64,000 nt of DNA from Salinispira pacifica (GTDB lineage Bacteria > Spirochaetota > Spirochaetia > DSM-27196 > Salinispiraceae), in contig NC_023035.1 of assembly GCF_000507245.1 (NCBI RefSeq), positions 1,775,501-1,839,500 on the forward strand, written 5' to 3'. Positions within the stretch are counted from its first letter, which is position 1, and the number at the start of each line of letters is the position of its first letter. Shown one piece after another: positions 42,669 through 52,835 of the stretch. The notes beneath the pieces are model-generated. The model searched no databases, was not told where the DNA came from, and saw only the letters and a program-made list of their open reading frames with translations. The position numbers and the translations under genes are program-made.

Positions 42669-43412
42669 ATGACAGTACAGACGGTGGAACTTTTCGGATA
42701 TGCGGCCAGTTTTTTTGTTGCCGTTTCACTGCTTATGGCGTCACTTGTTAAATTGAGGGTTCTCAACCTCATAGGCTGTACGTTTTTTGTGGTGTATGGA
42801 TTATTGCTGAATGCCATCCCCATTGTTATTACCAATGGATTTATCATGATCGTGAATACGGTGTATCTGATTCAGATGTATCGGAAAGATATCAGCAGCT
42901 TCAGGTATGAACCGGTCGCAGGAACCCAGATAGATCAGCTGATGGAGTTTGTGCAGATCAAGAAAAAGGATATCCAGAAATTTTATCCCTATTTCAGCGA
43001 ATGTCAACTCCGGGCGGCCAGCGGCGAGAACGGTATTATTTACAGCGCCAGACGAGGCGGCAGAAATCAGGGCTTTGCCTATGCGTTGAAACACGGCGGA
43101 TTGGAGCTGAGCCGTCACTGTAAGGATTCAAAGGATTTGCAGAACGCATTGACCGAGGTTCAGAAATCCGAGTATTCCCAGGCCCCTGTGTTTTTTGCGG
43201 ATTACATCGTACCCAAGTACCGGGATCTGGGGTTGGCCCATACGTTTCATGAGCAGCTGATTGAGGATCTTCGCAACACCTACCGGGAGATTCTTTGGAT
43301 CAATCACCAGGGCAACCGTACCATGTCCAGGCTGCTGAAGAATGAGGGCTACACGCTGCTGTCTGTGCAGGGAGATTACGAAATACTCATGCTGCGGCTG
43401 CAGAAGCCGTAA
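42669..43412 (+). CDS. YgjV-like membrane protein with C-terminal acetyltransferase-like domain
   Basis: A 247-residue protein. Residues 1-80 hold three hydrophobic segments of the YgjV/sugar-sensing membrane fold (ELFGYAASFFVAVSLLM, LNLIGCTFFVVYGLLLNA, GFIMIVNTVYLI). Residues 90-247 form a soluble domain with GNAT-like phrases VPKYRDLGLAHTFHEQLI and NRTMSRLLKNEGY, which would bind acetyl-CoA; this is inference. AGGAGG lies 8 bases before the ATG at 42669 (another ATG is two codons earlier). Function unknown. Confidence 0.75.
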   Translation: MTVQTVELFGYAASFFVAVSLLMASLVKLRVLNLIGCTFFVVYGLLLNAIPIVITNGFIMIVNTVYLIQMYRKDISSFRYEPVAGTQIDQLMEFVQIKKKDIQKFYPYFSECQLRAASGENGIIYSARRGGRNQGFAYALKHGGLELSRHCKDSKDLQNALTEVQKSEYSQAPVFFADYIVPKYRDLGLAHTFHEQLIEDLRNTYREILWINHQGNRTMSRLLKNEGYTLLSVQGDYEILMLRLQKP

Positions 43413-43481
43413 TTCCCGGTACGGTCGTTCCGGGAAATCCTGCTGCAGCCGGATGAGGGTATGTGCCCTGGCTTGAAGCTG

Positions 43482-43724
43482 TTATTCGCTTTTTTTGTTG
43501 ATATTCGGCGGATTGGCCTGGAGATATGCATGATCGGCACTGATATCTTCAATCAGGTCGGTCAGCTTCATCTGCACCGACCGTTCGGTTGTTTTGGCGA
43601 AAATCAGCTCTTTCGGATTATCGAAAAGCTTCTTCACTTCGCCCATAATTTTAACAATTTCCTCGTTGGAAAAACCGTTCAGTATGACAACCTTGTTATC
43701 TAAATGTTTCTGTGATTCGCTCAT
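43482..43724 (-). CDS. DUF3783 family protein
   Basis: An 80-residue soluble protein. VVILNGFSNEEIVKIM near the N-terminus and ELIFAKTT in the middle are typical of DUF3783, small proteins of unknown role in Firmicutes and spirochaetes. It is a single gene, convergent with the YgjV-like gene and divergent from clpB (99 bases between starts). Confidence 0.78.
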   Translation of the reverse strand: MSESQKHLDNKVVILNGFSNEEIVKIMGEVKKLFDNPKELIFAKTTERSVQMKLTDLIEDISADHAYLQANPPNINKKSE

Positions 43725-43823
43725 GACATCAAAATAGTACGGGGACGCTGAACTGTCCAGTGCGGGACAGATATTCCTGTTCCGTCTCTTGCCTAAGACC
43801 TGATTGATGGGTAGTTTTATCTC

Positions 43824-46424
43824 ATGAACTACGATCGAATGACAGAAAAAGCACGGGAGGCCGTTCAGGGAGCCTCATCAATTGTGCTGAGAAAAAACCA
43901 AAGTACTCTCAATCCCTGGCATCTCCTCCATTCACTGGTAAGTCAGAAGGAGGGAATGGTACCCGTGGTAATTAGTCACCTGAATGTTTCCCCGGATGCG
44001 GTAATTCAGGAGGCTGAGACCCGAATAGAAAAAATGCCCAAAGTCTACGGGGAAGGATCCCAGATCCAGATGGATCAGGCCTCAGCCAAGGTGCTGGCCA
44101 TTGCTGAACAGCTGGCACAGCAGATGAAGGACGAGTATGTGTCAACTGAACATCTGCTCATGGCCATGCTGGATGCCGGGGGAGAAACGGGAACCTATCT
44201 TAAGCGCCTGGGTCTGAAAAAAGATGAAATTGAAAAGGCCGTGTTGGAACTGCGGGGAAACCGACGGGTAAGCGATGAAAACCCTGAGGGAAAAATGAAG
44301 GTTCTGGAAAAATACACCCGTGATTATACGGCATTAGCCCGGGAGGAAAAGCTGGATCCGGTTATCGGTCGGGATGAAGAGATCCGCCGGGTTATGCAGG
44401 TCCTGAGCAGAAGAACCAAAAACAATCCCGTACTGATCGGTGAACCGGGAGTGGGAAAAACTGCAATAGTTGAAGGACTTGCGAGAAGAATTGTCAGCGG
44501 TGATGTGCCGGATTCTCTCCGGGAGAAGCGGGTGCTGGCTCTGGATCTGGGAAGCCTGCTTGCGGGTACCAAGTTCCGGGGCGAGTTTGAAGAACGTCTG
44601 AAAGCCGTTATTGAAGAGATCGCCTCCTCCAAGGGAAAAATCATCCTGTTTATCGATGAGCTTCATACGCTCATGGGAGCCGGCGCCGCCGAAGGCGCAA
44701 TGGATGCCTCCAATCTCCTGAAACCCGCATTAGCCCGGGGCGAACTGCGCACAGTAGGTGCCACCACCCTGGACGAGTACCGAAAGCATATTGAGAAAGA
44801 TGCGGCTTTTGAGCGCCGCTTCCAGACGGTATTCACCAATGAACCCAGTGTTGAAAATGCGATCTCAATTCTCAGAGGATTGAGAGAACGCTATGAAGTG
44901 CATCATGGGGTTCGTATCAGGGACGATGCGCTGGTTGCCGCAGCAACCCTTTCGGACCGCTATATCACCAGCCGCTTTCTTCCCGACAAGGCAATCGACC
45001 TGGTTGACGAGGCTGCAAGCCGTCTGAAGATGGAAATCGAAAGTCAGCCCACCGAACTGGATCAGCTTGAACGGAGAATTCTTCAGCTCACCATTGAAAA
45101 GCAGGCCCTGTCCAAGGAGACAGATGATGTGAGCCGCGAGCGACTTGAGAATCTCAGCAATGAGCTTGGGCAGCTGCAGAGCAAGCGTGACAGGCTGGCA
45201 GCCCGGTGGAACCAGGAGAAGACCACAATCGGCCGTATGCGGGAAATCAAGGAAGAGCTTGAGAAACTCCACGGGGAAGAGAATTATTATACCCGGGAAG
45301 GAAATCTGGAGAAGGCGGCGGAGATCCGCCACGGCCGGATTCCCCAGCTTCAGCGGGAGCTGGAGGAAGTAAGTGGAATTATCGAAAAGCAGCACGATGA
45401 GCAGACCCTCCTGCGTGAAGAAGTGGGGGAAGAAGATATCGCCAAGGTTGTATCAACCTGGACCGGCATACCCATCAGCAAAATGATGAAAAGCGATATG
45501 GAGAAACTTCTGAATCTTGAACAGATTCTGGGGCGCAGAGTTATCGGCCAGTCCGATGCCATCTCGGCGGTATCCGATGCCATCAGGCGGAACAAGAGCG
45601 GACTGTCCGATATTAACCGTCCCATGGGCGTATTCATGTTCATGGGACCCACAGGGGTGGGGAAAACCGAAACTGCCAAAACCCTTGCGGAGTTTCTCTT
45701 CGATGACGAGAAGGCCCTCACCAGGATCGATATGAGTGAGTACATGGAGAAATTCTCCGTCAGCAGGCTGATTGGCGCACCTCCGGGATATGTGGGCTAC
45801 GATCAGGGAGGACAGCTCACGGAAGTGATCCGCCGCCGGCCCTATTCGGTCATACTCCTGGATGAAATTGAAAAGGCCCATCCCGATGTTTTCAACATTC
45901 TCCTTCAGGTTTTTGATGACGGCCGTCTGACCGACGGTCAGGGCCGGGTGGTGAATTTCCGCAACACCATCATCATCATGACCAGTAATCTGGCATCGGA
46001 TATTATTCTTGAAGCGGAGAATACGGAAGATGTAATGGATCAGGTCAATCAGCGGCTGAAGCTCCAGTTCAGACCTGAATTCCTCAACCGCCTGGATGAA
46101 ATTATCAGTTTTCACCGTCTGGAACCTGAGCACCTCACACGGATTCTCGATCTCGAGATCGCCAAGCTGGAAAAACGGCTTGCGGAGCGCCATCTGAATA
46201 TCGAGCTGAGCCCACAGGCCCGGGATTTCATCATCTCCGTGAGCTATGACGCGCAGTTCGGTGCCCGCCCCCTGAAGCGGGCGGTACAGAACTATGTCCA
46301 GAATCCTCTGGCCCGTCATCTTCTCGCCGGGGAATTTCCCGAGGGAAGCGAGATTGAAGTGGGGGTTGAAAAGGATGCTGAGGGTACCGTACACGCCCTG
46401 AGTTTCAGTTCCGATAACGGCTGA
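43824..46424 (+). CDS. clpB: ATP-dependent disaggregase ClpB
   Basis: An 866-residue Hsp100 chaperone of full length that pulls proteins out of aggregates with DnaK. The N domain covers residues 1-145; NBD1 has Walker [10 protein letters not shown] near 207 and Walker B ILFIDELH; the coiled-coil middle domain covers about 410-530, which marks ClpB rather than ClpA/ClpC; NBD2 has GPTGVGKTE near 610 and [13 protein letters not shown]. The 99-base upstream gap shows no clear CIRCE element or heat-shock promoter. It stands alone. Confidence 0.97.
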   Translation: MNYDRMTEKAREAVQGASSIVLRKNQSTLNPWHLLHSLVSQKEGMVPVVISHLNVSPDAVIQEAETRIEKMPKVYGEGSQIQMDQASAKVLAIAEQLAQQMKDEYVSTEHLLMAMLDAGGETGTYLKRLGLKKDEIEKAVLELRGNRRVSDENPEGKMKVLEKYTRDYTALAREEKLDPVIGRDEEIRRVMQVLSRRTKNNPVLIGEPGVGKTAIVEGLARRIVSGDVPDSLREKRVLALDLGSLLAGTKFRGEFEERLKAVIEEIASSKGKIILFIDELHTLMGAGAAEGAMDASNLLKPALARGELRTVGATTLDEYRKHIEKDAAFERRFQTVFTNEPSVENAISILRGLRERYEVHHGVRIRDDALVAAATLSDRYITSRFLPDKAIDLVDEAASRLKMEIESQPTELDQLERRILQLTIEKQALSKETDDVSRERLENLSNELGQLQSKRDRLAARWNQEKTTIGRMREIKEELEKLHGEENYYTREGNLEKAAEIRHGRIPQLQRELEEVSGIIEKQHDEQTLLREEVGEEDIAKVVSTWTGIPISKMMKSDMEKLLNLEQILGRRVIGQSDAISAVSDAIRRNKSGLSDINRPMGVFMFMGPTGVGKTETAKTLAEFLFDDEKALTRIDMSEYMEKFSVSRLIGAPPGYVGYDQGGQLTEVIRRRPYSVILLDEIEKAHPDVFNILLQVFDDGRLTDGQGRVVNFRNTIIIMTSNLASDIILEAENTEDVMDQVNQRLKLQFRPEFLNRLDEIISFHRLEPEHLTRILDLEIAKLEKRLAERHLNIELSPQARDFIISVSYDAQFGARPLKRAVQNYVQNPLARHLLAGEFPEGSEIEVGVEKDAEGTVHALSFSSDNG

Positions 46425-46675
46425 TTCCCGCCGGGGCGTTTCTGAACATTCAGGGACATTCCGAGGCAGTCGGAAAAACTCAGGGAAAGCCGGGGACAGA
46501 GCGGCGAGCACAGGGTTCTCTGCGTGACTATATTTCTCGAAATTTACAACTGAAGGCGTAATTGACAGATAAATCCTCGTCGGGCTACCGTTCAGCCTGA
46601 AGGTTCAATCCTGGGGTCTACGGGGTAATCCTGAGCTGGTAATGAACAGTTGCTGTTTCAAAAAACGAGGTGTCT

Positions 46676-48048
46676 ATGGCCAAGATCTGGCAGAAAGGTT
46701 ATGAGGTTGATAAGATTCTGGAAGAGTTCTCTGTGGGGCTGGATTATATGCTGGACCGGGAGCTTGTTGCAGCCGATTGCGCAGGCAGCGTTGCCCATGC
46801 CCGCATGCTGGCCGGCCAGGGCTATCTTGACTCCGGCGATGCCCGCGCCCTTGAGAAGGCTCTGAGAGAGATCTACGCCGGATTTCACTCTGAGGGTTTC
46901 GTGATCCCCAGGGAACTTGAGGACGCCCACAGCGCCATTGAGCAGCTTCTGATTGAGAAGACCGGTGATGCGGGAAAGCGGATCCACCTGGGCAGATCCC
47001 GGAACGATCAGGTGATGACCATGCTCCGGCTTTACGGAAGAGAGTATCTGCTGAATATCCGGGAGGCGGCACTTGAGCTGACGGAAGAAATTCGGGGCTT
47101 TGCCGCAGAACATGAACACACCCCCATGCCGGGGCGCACTCATATGCAGATTGCCATGCCTTCCACCCTGGGGTTATGGGCGGCGGCCTACGCCGAGGAA
47201 CTGGCGGATGATTATGAGCTTCTGAATACTGCGTACCGTTTATATGACCGTTCGCCCCTGGGAACCGCCGCAGGCTACGGAGTTCCGCTGAATATTGACC
47301 GGGAGTTCACCGCTTCTCTCATGGGCTTTCCTGAGGTGCAGAACAATATTCAGGCGGTACAGAACTCCAGAGGCAAGCTTGAAGGAGCCGTGTGCGATGC
47401 TCTGAGCGCCATGGTTCAAACTCTGAGCAAAGCAGCCCAGGACCTCATCCTGTTTTCCCTTCCGGAATTCGGCTATGTCTCCCTTCCCGATGAGCTGTGC
47501 ACAGGTTCATCCATCATGCCGCAGAAAAAAAATCCCGACGGGCTTGAGCTGCTGCGTTCCCGGGCGGCAAGCATGTACGGGTGGAGTAATCAGATCCACC
47601 AGATCATCCAGTCTCTGCCGGGGGCTATAACCGGGATCTTCAGGACAGCAAGGAGCCCTTTCTCCGGTCCCTCCAGACCGCATTGCCGGCCCTGAAAATT
47701 ATGACCCTGAGTTTCCGAAAGCTTGTTGTTCATGAGGACCGGCTGCGCTCGGCAATCACCCCGGAACTGTTCGCAACCGATGAGGCCATTAAACTGGTGG
47801 AGGAGGGGATGAGTTTCCGGGACGCATACCGTCAGGTGGGAACGCATCTGGACGCTCTGTCGGGATACGATATCGATACGGTTCTTCAAAGCCGGAAATC
47901 CACCGGGTATTCGGGGAATCTGGGGCTGGATCGTGTGGATAATTGGCTGGGAAAAGAGAAGCTTCAGCTGAAAGAACTGCAGGCGGTTCATCACGGTGCA
48001 GTCACCAACCTTCTGGGAGAGCCGGGGACCCTTATTCGCCGGGACTGA
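46676..48048 (+). pseudogene. argH: Argininosuccinate lyase with one-base frameshift
   Basis: ArgH splits argininosuccinate into arginine and fumarate. The first frame (to 47695) has GRSRNDQVMT, the loop GSSIMPQKKNPD and the long helices; after SLPG it turns to nonsense. The second frame continues YNRDLQDSKEPFLRSL and TLSFRKLVVHEDRL to 48048. Adding one G in the five-G run at 47620-47624 gives SLPGGYNRDLQ and a 457-residue enzyme, the usual length. The loss is most likely a sequence error, since every active-site region is intact. ATG 46676 has GAGG 5 bases upstream; the end overlaps the convergent permease gene by 17 bases. Confidence 0.93.
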
Positions 48049-48880
48049 TTCGTTGCCGCATGATCCGGTACAGAATGAGAGCCAGAAGAGTGATAATAAA
48101 CGGAAGCCCCAAAAGGAGACCCGGGGTTTCCAGAAAGCGTTGAATTTCGTTGGCGAATATCTGCGTAAACGCGAAAAACAGGGCTGCAAATATCATGGGC
48201 ACAACCTTGCGGTTTCCCAGAAATACAATCACCAGAGCAATCCAGCCTTTCCCCGCACTGAGATTCGGCACATAACTGCCAAGGTAGAGTGCAATATAAC
48301 CGCCGGCCAGCCCCGCCAATGCCGAGGAAACGATTATTGCGGTGAAGCGGTATGCAGCCACAGCAGTTCCCATCTCCAATGCGAGTTTTTCATTGAGATA
48401 AATTTTACTGAGCCGCATACCCCTAATATGAAACCGGAGATATGCCGCCACTCCCGCTGCAAGAATGAGAGCGGCGGCTACGGATATCCAGGCGATGGTC
48501 ATTTTCACATCGGGTGAGATGTTCAGGGGAACCACTCCTTTCCTGCCGAGTATCAGCTGGCTGAGAAGAGGGATAATTCCCACTGCAAGCAGATTAATCC
48601 CCAGCCCCGCAATAAAGACATTGGCGGAATAGCGTACGTGAAGGACGGCAATGATCAGCCCGGATACTCCTCCCACCAGAATCGCCGCAAGGAGGGCCGT
48701 TACAACAGATGATACAGGCCCGGGAAACAGCAGATAGGTCAGCGACGCAAAAAATGCACCCAGCAGAATGGCCCCTTCCAGGCCGATATTCAAACGGCCG
48801 CTCAACTCGCTGAGAAGCCCTCCCAGCGCTGCAATCAGCAGGGGAGCGGTACTGAATAACGCCGTAAGCAGTATGCTCAT
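48032..48880 (-). CDS. BMP-type ABC importer permease (NupQ-like)
   Basis: A 282-residue membrane permease of the branched-chain/ribose fold with about eight hydrophobic segments. SGRLNIGLEGAILLGAF near residue 27 and GGYIALYLGSY near 195 are typical of nucleoside or simple sugar importers that use a BMP/PnrA binding protein. It is last in the order binding protein, ATPase, permease, permease, overlapping the previous permease by 4 bases. Confidence 0.9.
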   Translation of the reverse strand: MSILLTALFSTAPLLIAALGGLLSELSGRLNIGLEGAILLGAFFASLTYLLFPGPVSSVVTALLAAILVGGVSGLIIAVLHVRYSANVFIAGLGINLLAVGIIPLLSQLILGRKGVVPLNISPDVKMTIAWISVAAALILAAGVAAYLRFHIRGMRLSKIYLNEKLALEMGTAVAAYRFTAIIVSSALAGLAGGYIALYLGSYVPNLSAGKGWIALVIVFLGNRKVVPMIFAALFFAFTQIFANEIQRFLETPGLLLGLPFIITLLALILYRIMRQRISPGE

Positions 48881-50009
48881 GATTCCTCCCCCGGGGGCAC
48901 AATCTTTTTCTCCGCTGTGTGGCTTCGGGTCAGTCCATTTTCCGGAGCGGCGGATGAAAAAGTCTTAGAACTGACGTTCCGTCGGATGAGAAAATTTCCG
49001 GTTACAGTTAAAAACACCAGGGCCTGAATGAGGGCTGATAGTTCAAAGCTGAAATCTGTGTACACCATCGCCGCATTTGATGCAGTGATGAGATAGGCAA
49101 AAACCAGGGAGCCCACAGGCAGCAGCTCTCTGCGGTTCCCGGCAATAAGGCTGACGGCGATCCCGTTCCAGCCTATTCCGCTGGAAAAGCCGAGAATGGC
49201 GGCATGACTTACTGCGGTAAGAGCGATGAACCCGGCCACACCATGAAAAAGAGCCGATAAAACCATTCCAAGAATTACAATCCGATGCACGTTTATGCCG
49301 CTGTGACCGGCGAAATCCCTGTTCGCTCCGGTTACTTTAAACTCGAATCCCAGCCTGCTTCGGCGAAACCAGAACACAACCGCCAGCCAAATGGCAATTG
49401 CGACGGGAATTCCCCATGAAGCCTGGGGAGGGCATCCAGGGCCGGCAGGCGGTAACTTTCCGCCAGAGCCGGCATACTCAACAGATTGCTTTGTTGATCC
49501 CTCAGTGGACCGATGATCAGGCCGTCAAGAAAGGGAATCAATGCTGAAGAGAGAAGGAAGCTGCTGATAAGAGGTTCTATGTTCAACCGTGTTTTCAGTA
49601 CGCCGGATATCCAGCCAAGGGCGGCTGATACCAGCACGGCTGCAGCCAGTGCCAGAAGGAGCACAAGGGGGCTCAAGGCGGGGGAACCGGTTGCATACAG
49701 CAGTATGAGCGCCGCCGCAAGCCCCCCTGCATAGCTCTGCCCCTCTCCTCCAAGATTGAAGGATCCCGATGAAAAGGCAATGCTTACCCCTAATCCGCTG
49801 AGCAACAGAAGGGAAGAGAGGGACAGCAGGGAACTTCCGTAATACGAGTTGGTGAATGGAGCAAGAAAAAACGCATACATGGCCTGTCCAGGCTGATCGG
49901 TACCCAGAGTTATGAGAAGTACAATAATCAGTGTGGAGATGCCCAACGGAATGGTTGGGTTCAGTATTCCCCTGCCTCTATTCAGCTTCAACGCAGCCTC
50001 CGTCATCAT
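48877..50009 (-). pseudogene. BMP-type ABC importer permease (NupP-like) with one-base frameshift
   Basis: The first frame (50009 to about 49423) has membrane segments and the typical SGSFNLGGEGQSYAGG and then turns to nonsense after LPALDALP. The second frame continues QASWGIPVAIAIWLAVVF and SRLGFEFKVTGANRDFA, the usual coupling loop, to 48877. Adding one C to the four-C run (plus strand GGGG at 49425-49428) joins them into a 377-residue protein, normal for this family. The start is uncertain: ATG 50009 or a TTG at 49991 with GGAGG just upstream, both overlapping the ATPase end. Confidence 0.88.
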
Positions 50010-51690
50010 GAATTCCCGGGGAGGATTGTTCTCCCGATCCCTGCATGCCGGGTTCATTGCCTTCAGGCATCTGCCCCAGAAAATACCGTTCCATCAGTTG
50101 AAGATCGGCGTACGCCTCAGGATCCGGAAATCGGATTTTTCCCTCATGAATAATGGCGACCCGGTCCCCAAGTGCAATGGCTTCGGTCAGCTCACTGCTG
50201 ATCACCAGTGCTGCGGCGTTGGATTGTACGCAGCTTCTAATATCATCATAGAGTTTCTCTCTGCGCTGAGCATCCAGCCCCCAGCTGGGGTCTGCAAGGA
50301 TAAATAAAGCCGGATGCCGGGAGAGGGGAGAAAACAGCTCCCGGTGAAGTATCATCCGCTGAACCATTCCTCCGGAGTATTCACCGCTTGGACGCAATAG
50401 GTCCAGGCCGGATGTATCAAATACTTTCAGAATCTCCCGTTTCAGATGTTTCCATGGAATGTTCTGCTCGCGGATCATATGTATTCCGATATTTTCAAAT
50501 CCCCGCAAGCTCCGGGCCAGGCCGAAACGATTCCGCTGACTTGGAACAAAACGTATGCCTCGTTTTCGCATATCGCTCATGTTTTTCAGGGAGAGGGCTT
50601 TTCCCATATACCCCACAGATCCTTTGAGCCGTCCGAAACGTCCGCTGAGCAGGCGTTCAAGCTGCTCAAGACCTTCATCCCGGATTCCGGTGATTGAAAG
50701 AACCTCTCCGGGTTCCAGGGAAAACGATACATCCTGGAGAGGACAGAGGTCGGGAAAATCCGCATGCACGTTATGGAGACTGAAGAGGGGAGTTCCATCT
50801 CCCAGGGTTTGTCCATCTCTCTGGGGTTCTCCATTTCCCTGGGGTTCTCCGCAGTCCCGCAGGGCAGCGAAGGACCGATGATCTGATGCCGGGATCTCCC
50901 GGGGGACCTGATGTGAATTTCCTCCGCCGAACATCGCCCGGTGAATGACATCTTTCTGATCAGCTGCAGTGTTGGTTGAACCTGCAGCGATCCTGCCGTT
51001 GCGAATAACCGTGTATCGGTCGGAAAACGGCAGTGCTTCATCCAGACGATGGGTAATTACCGTTACGTGGAGACCGCTGCGGGTTTTCCGGGTGATGTTT
51101 TCATAGAGAATGCCGGCTTCCTGTTCAGATAATACCGCTGTAGGTTCATCCAGAATTACCATCCGGGCGTCTGTGCGGTTCAAAAGCAGAATTGCTGCAT
51201 ACAGATGCTGCAGGTTGCTGCTTGTGAGCGCAACCTGTTCGTCCAGGGATTCGGGGTTGAAAAATTCTCCCAGAGCCTCTTCAAGAATTGAACTGAGTTT
51301 GCGTTTCCGTGACCCCGGAGTGCTCCAGTGGGGCAGCCTCCCGGAGCCTTGGGTGAAGATCAGCCACAGGTATTCCTGAAATGTGGTCTCGGGAATTGAT
51401 ATAAGATGCTGGCTGAGAAGCCGGGTAGAGGGACTGCCGGAAATTCTGCCCGACCCCGGCTTTCTGTTTCCGGCAATGCATGAGGCCAGAGTGCTTTTTC
51501 CGGCTCCGTTTTCCCCGATGAGCAAATGAAGTTCACCGGGGAACAGATCCAGATTAATATTTGAAAGTACCCGCTTTGCTCCGGGAAAATAGGAGAAGCT
51601 GAGATTGCTAATACTGAGCAGCGGGGTGCGGTCTTCCAAGGGAAGGTACCCGTTACCGGATCTGAATGCTGCCGTCGGCGATGCCGTCAA
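49978..51690 (-). CDS. BMP-type ABC importer ATPase, two fused domains
   Basis: A 570-residue fusion of two nucleotide-binding domains that drives sugar or nucleoside import. Domain 1 has Walker A GENGAGKST at 59-67 and Walker B MVILDEP at 177-183, but its signature is degenerate (LTSSNLQH at 155-162). Domain 2 lacks a working Walker A (GIRDEGLEQ at 335-343) but keeps the signature YSGGMVQ at 438-444. One composite site should remain. The linker near residues 280-300 has repeats GEPQGN and GEPQRDG. It overlaps the binding-protein gene by 38 bases if the ATG at 51690 is used. Confidence 0.9.
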   Translation of the reverse strand: MTASPTAAFRSGNGYLPLEDRTPLLSISNLSFSYFPGAKRVLSNINLDLFPGELHLLIGENGAGKSTLASCIAGNRKPGSGRISGSPSTRLLSQHLISIPETTFQEYLWLIFTQGSGRLPHWSTPGSRKRKLSSILEEALGEFFNPESLDEQVALTSSNLQHLYAAILLLNRTDARMVILDEPTAVLSEQEAGILYENITRKTRSGLHVTVITHRLDEALPFSDRYTVIRNGRIAAGSTNTAADQKDVIHRAMFGGGNSHQVPREIPASDHRSFAALRDCGEPQGNGEPQRDGQTLGDGTPLFSLHNVHADFPDLCPLQDVSFSLEPGEVLSITGIRDEGLEQLERLLSGRFGRLKGSVGYMGKALSLKNMSDMRKRGIRFVPSQRNRFGLARSLRGFENIGIHMIREQNIPWKHLKREILKVFDTSGLDLLRPSGEYSGGMVQRMILHRELFSPLSRHPALFILADPSWGLDAQRREKLYDDIRSCVQSNAAALVISSELTEAIALGDRVAIIHEGKIRFPDPEAYADLQLMERYFLGQMPEGNEPGMQGSGEQSSPGIHDDGGCVEAE

Positions 51691-52741
51691 TCAGTTCATC
51701 CATCCGGCGGCGTATATCTTCGGGGACAAATTCACGGTATTCGTCGTAATCCCGGGCGTAATCCACCGCAGCTTCACTGATGCCCACATACCGTGTTTCT
51801 CCGTATTTCAGTTCTCGGCGAATGGCTCTGCCTACCATTTCACGGGTGAGCTCATCAATGTTTACCATGCTGGAGCCAAGCACAGTACCCGGTGCATATT
51901 CGTATCCCGGAGAATCATACCAGAGAACATAGGTGCCGGCAGCCTCAGCTGCGGAAACAACACCCTGATTTCCGCTTCCGGCAATTGTGAGGATCACGTC
52001 TACGCCGCCGCGTATCATGGAATCCGCCAGTTCCCTGGCCTTTTCTGCATCATACCAGTTTCCCAGAACACGGATATCAACTTCCAGTTCCGGTGAGGCT
52101 GCGTCTCTGGCACCCTGAATATATCCGGGCTGAATTTCATTATTCATTACTGGATATTCCTGCCCTGCGAGCAGGCCCACCTTGAGTTGGCTATTTGCGC
52201 CTTCCAGGGAATCATGGGCGGACACCAGGCCTGCAAAATATCCTGAAAGATATGCCTGTTCATACTGATTCAGCATGACCGCTGCGGTGTATTCCTGACC
52301 GCTGTTTTCTGCATCCATTACCAGATATTTCTGTTCTGGAAAAAGCGGTTCAATGTTGCTGATCAGGTCGGGAATGGAAGGATTGGAGCTGACGATAAGG
52401 TCATAGGAACCTGTTGCAGTGAGGTTCCGCAGTTTTTCACCCCATTCAGCCTGGTTGTATCCTGCTTCAAAAACCTTCACCGAAACGGCTTCAGCATTAT
52501 CCATGGAATCATTGGCCTCATCGGCGGCCTGCTGAACGCCCCGGGCAAGCAGTTCATATGTGGGGCTTCCCTGAATTTGTCCGGGTATGAACACTGCAAT
52601 TGTGAAGTTTTCTGAAGCAGCTTCTCCGTTTCCCCCTGCCCATAATCCGGCAGCGGTGAATAACATCATAGCGGCGGCCAGAACAATCATTCTGATGGGG
52701 TTTATATTCTTTCTCTGAGCGGATTTGCCAATACTCGTCAT
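51653..52741 (-). CDS. BMP family (PnrA-like) substrate-binding protein
   Basis: A 362-residue exported binding protein. The signal region has a long membrane stretch (MIVLAAAMMLFTAAGLWA) and no lipobox cysteine is seen, unlike typical BMP lipoproteins, so it is probably free in the periplasm. The domain starts IAVFIPGQIQGSPTYELLARG and includes VVSAAEAAGTYVLWYDSPGYE. Known relatives bind purine nucleosides or autoinducer-like sugars. It is first in the importer operon. The adjacent divergent FGGY kinase suggests a sugar ligand. Confidence 0.88.
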   Translation of the reverse strand: MTSIGKSAQRKNINPIRMIVLAAAMMLFTAAGLWAGGNGEAASENFTIAVFIPGQIQGSPTYELLARGVQQAADEANDSMDNAEAVSVKVFEAGYNQAEWGEKLRNLTATGSYDLIVSSNPSIPDLISNIEPLFPEQKYLVMDAENSGQEYTAAVMLNQYEQAYLSGYFAGLVSAHDSLEGANSQLKVGLLAGQEYPVMNNEIQPGYIQGARDAASPELEVDIRVLGNWYDAEKARELADSMIRGGVDVILTIAGSGNQGVVSAAEAAGTYVLWYDSPGYEYAPGTVLGSSMVNIDELTREMVGRAIRRELKYGETRYVGISEAAVDYARDYDEYREFVPEDIRRRMDELIDGIADGSIQIR

Positions 52742-52835
52742 AGGGTTCTCCTTCTGTACTGAGGCTAAGATATAATCAAAAACGGGTTATGAAAAGGGGG
52801 GAAACAATATATAGTGGAGACCAGCGGAGGCTCAC

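Noticed and set aside
45453-46511. 352-residue minus-strand frame over clpB
   Set aside because: Antisense shadow; clpB is intact on the plus strand.
46425-46675. ArgR box or terminator between clpB and argH
   Set aside because: No convincing stem with a T run and no matching operator pattern was found in these 250 bases.
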